DNA from: an uncultured Oscillibacter sp. | Lineage (GTDB): Bacteria > Bacillota > Clostridia > Oscillospirales > Oscillospiraceae | Reading direction: 5' to 3' | Length of the DNA stretch: 6,959 bases | NCBI GenBank assembly: GCA_900551885.1 | Contig: URXS01000103.1 | Span: 1 to 6,959, forward strand | Shown here: in pieces, positions 5,427 to 6,959 of the stretch | How positions within the stretch are numbered: the first letter of the stretch is position 1 | Layout of the letters: every line of letters begins with the position of its first letter | The notes under the pieces: model-generated | Seen by the model: only the letters and a program-made list of their open reading frames with translations | What the model was told of the DNA's origin: nothing | Database searches by the model: none | Position numbers and translations under genes: made by a program

Positions 5427-6755
5427 TTATCCGATCAAAATCTTTTCCGGCACGTTACGCACCTTGGGATGGGGCCGGTCCCGGGTCATGGCCATGGCCA
5501 CCGACAGACTGCCCACCCGTCCGGCAAACATCAGCAGCGTAATGGCCACCTTGGATGCGGCCTTCAGCGTGGGCGTCACGCCGTGGGTCAGTCCCACGGT
5601 GCCGATAGCCGAGACAGCCTCAAACAGGGCGTCGTCCACCCGGACGCCCTCCAGACACAGCACCAGACAGCCCAGAAGGCACGTCAGGGCAAAAATGCTC
5701 ACGGACGAAAATGCCTGATGAATGGTATCCTCCTCCAGCCGACGGTGAAAGACATTCACGTCGTCCTTCCGCAGTGCCCGGGCACGGATCCCCAGCAGCA
5801 GCACCGCGAAGGTATTGACTTTGATGCCGCCACCGGTGGAGCCGGACCCGGCGCCAATGAACATCAACGCCATGCTGATCAGGATACCGGCCTGGCTCAG
5901 AGCCATCAGATCCGCCGTATTGAACCCGGCGGTGCGGCAAGTCACCGACTGGAAGGCCGCCATCAGCAACCTCTGCCCGGTGGGAACGCCGGCAAAGGCA
6001 TGGTCTCCTTCCACAATATAGAACAGCACCGTCCCCACCACCAGCAGTGCGGCGGTGCCGGTCAGCACCAGCTTGCTGTGGAGCCGGTAGCGGCGGAAGT
6101 GAAAGCGGTTGGCCAGTACGTCGTCCCACACCAGAAAGCCCAGGCCGCCGGCCACGATCAGTGCCATGATCACCAGGTTCAGCAGGGGCTCTCCCGCCTC
6201 GGTGGTCAGGGACGCGCCGGTGCCCAGCAGATCAAAGCCCGCGTTACAGAAAGCGGAGACGGCGTGGAACACCGCCATCCAGAGGCCCCGGCCCAGGCCG
6301 TACCGGGGGCAGAACCAAATCGCCAGCAGCACCGCGCCGGTACCCTCCCACGCCGCCGTTACCAGCAGGGCCCGGCGGGTCAGGCGCACCACGCCGCCCA
6401 CCTGGAGGGCACCTACAGTGTCCATCAGCACAGAACGCTGATGAAGGCCTACACGCCGGTGCAGCAAAATGGCCACCAATATGGAAAGCGTCATAAAGCC
6501 CAGACCGCCCACCTGGATCAGCACCAGTAGCACCGCCTGACCGAAAAAGGTGAACTGGGTCCAGGTGTCATACAGTACCAGACCCGTCACGCAGGAGGCG
6601 GAGGCAGAGGTGAACAGGGCGTCCAAAAATGGGATGGGCTGCCCGGACCGGGAGGAAATCGGCAGCATCAGCAGCACCGCCCCCGCCAGAATCAGGCAGG
6701 CGAAGCCGATGGTAAGTGTTTGGACCGCATTGAGATGAACACGGCGGCGGATCAT
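5427..6755 (-). CDS. ktrB: KtrB/TrkH-type potassium uptake channel subunit
   Basis: The protein has 442 aa, the usual KtrB length. I chose ATG 6755-6753, with GGAGG (6761-6765) five bases upstream. A GTG two codons earlier overlaps that ribosome binding site and is not the start. This is an integral membrane protein of four M1-P-M2 repeats. The four selectivity-filter loops each keep their glycine: CVTGL (G58), NAGF (G173), RTAGF (G277) and GTVGL (G388). The glycine-rich gating loop is GAGSGSTGGGIK (301-312), and the conserved arginine of the last transmembrane helix is R413 in AGRVGS. It passes K+ inward, in KtrB relatives often with Na+ coupling, under control of the cytoplasmic ring encoded by the next gene. 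It is the first gene of the operon, following a structured leader. Confidence 0.93.
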   Translation of the reverse strand: MIRRRVHLNAVQTLTIGFACLILAGAVLLMLPISSRSGQPIPFLDALFTSASASCVTGLVLYDTWTQFTFFGQAVLLVLIQVGGLGFMTLSILVAILLHRRVGLHQRSVLMDTVGALQVGGVVRLTRRALLVTAAWEGTGAVLLAIWFCPRYGLGRGLWMAVFHAVSAFCNAGFDLLGTGASLTTEAGEPLLNLVIMALIVAGGLGFLVWDDVLANRFHFRRYRLHSKLVLTGTAALLVVGTVLFYIVEGDHAFAGVPTGQRLLMAAFQSVTCRTAGFNTADLMALSQAGILISMALMFIGAGSGSTGGGIKVNTFAVLLLGIRARALRKDDVNVFHRRLEEDTIHQAFSSVSIFALTCLLGCLVLCLEGVRVDDALFEAVSAIGTVGLTHGVTPTLKAASKVAITLLMFAGRVGSLSVAMAMTRDRPHPKVRNVPEKILIG

Positions 6756-6769
6756 AGGCACCTCCGAAA

Positions 6770-6855
6770 GCGCACAGTGCGCATGTCTTGTCCCACTCTG
6801 GGACGCAGGGCTGACAGGACGGCCGCACCCCAGCCGTCTTCACTCATGCACTGTG
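6770..6855 (-). promoter_or_regulatory. Structured 5' leader of the potassium uptake operon (candidate cis-regulatory RNA)
   Basis: The leader runs from a start near 6852 to the ATG at 6755. Its 5' end, CACAGTGCATG (6855-6845), can pair with CATGCGCACTGTG (6785-6773) leaving a 2-nt bulge. This closes two inner hairpins: GACGGC/GCCGTC (6838-6833 with 6823-6818) and GTCCCA/TGGGAC (6804-6799 with 6795-6790). The 3' strand of the closing stem can instead fold on itself as GCGCACTGTGCGC (6782-6770), five bases before the ribosome binding site. The two folds exclude each other. I do not recognise it as the known cyclic di-AMP (ydaO) riboswitch, whose conserved core I cannot find. A regulatory role is inference. 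Confidence 0.4.
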
Positions 6856-6858
6856 GGT

Positions 6859-6887
6859 ATTATATTCCCCACCGGGGGGATTTGCAA
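6859..6887 (-). promoter_or_regulatory. Sigma-A-type promoter of the potassium uptake operon
   Basis: Reading the minus strand, the -35 box is TTGCAA (6887-6882) and the -10 box is a perfect TATAAT (6864-6859), with a 17-bp spacer. Transcription would start near 6852, giving a leader of about 97 nt before the channel gene. In spacing and box quality it resembles the dehydrogenase promoter at 3652-3680. Confidence 0.8.
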
Positions 6888-6959
6888 TGACAAGAACCGT
6901 GAAAAAGCGCCGGTCCGCTCTCTTCAGATCCTTTTGCGCAAAACAGCAGGCAAAAAAAT

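Noticed and set aside
4637..5542. 301-codon and 417-codon plus-strand frames (4637-5542 and 5277-6530) opposite the potassium uptake genes
   Set aside because: They are antisense shadows of ktrA and ktrB, rich in H, Q, G and P, without ribosome binding sites or family motifs.
6756..6858. Known cyclic di-AMP (ydaO/yuaA) or M-box riboswitch upstream of ktrB
   Set aside because: The leader is only about 97 nt and I cannot find the conserved core sequences of either class. It is kept only as an unassigned structured leader.

Overview
The window looks like chromosomal DNA of a fairly GC-rich anaerobic member of the Firmicutes, most likely a gut Clostridia of the Oscillospiraceae type (Flavonifractor/Lawsonibacter/Oscillibacter-like). 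I infer this from four things: the GC-rich codon choice combined with strong AGGAGG-type ribosome binding sites and TTGnnn/TATAAT promoters; a selenium-dependent-type molybdenum hydroxylase locus; a ThiN-type thiamine pyrophosphokinase; and a Ktr-type potassium uptake pair. The genus is a guess. I see no mobile element, CRISPR array, rRNA or tRNA.

Region 1 (1-3680) is a purine/xanthine hydroxylase locus. A truncated xdhA-like molybdenum-subunit gene runs off the left edge (1-280, minus). Divergent from it is a MocA/YgfJ-type molybdenum-cofactor cytidylyltransferase (376-960, plus), with its own clear promoter at 322-351. That gene converges on a large single-chain xanthine dehydrogenase of the selenium-dependent type (1014-3566, minus), which fuses a two-cluster 2Fe-2S domain to the molybdopterin domain and has no FAD domain. 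The two convergent genes share one very strong hairpin terminator at 980-1020. The dehydrogenase has a near-consensus promoter (3652-3680), with a perfect 18-bp palindrome just downstream of the expected transcription start. Functionally, the cytidylyltransferase would finish the molybdopterin cytosine dinucleotide cofactor that the two hydroxylases use to oxidise purines or related N-heterocycles.

Region 2 (3705-4645, all minus) holds a thiamine pyrophosphokinase with its own promoter and, upstream, a 57-codon gene of unknown function followed by a strong hairpin terminator.

Region 3 (4702-6959, all minus) is a two-gene potassium uptake operon. A KtrB/TrkH channel subunit comes first, then a single-RCK KtrA/TrkA regulatory subunit 16 bp downstream. 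The operon has a consensus-like promoter (6859-6887) and a leader of about 97 nt that can fold into a three-stem structure. One strand of its closing stem can alternatively form a small hairpin just before the ribosome binding site. This potentially switch-like leader and the palindrome in the dehydrogenase promoter are the two least explained signals in the window. The genes themselves belong to known families, and I found no wholly new protein system.
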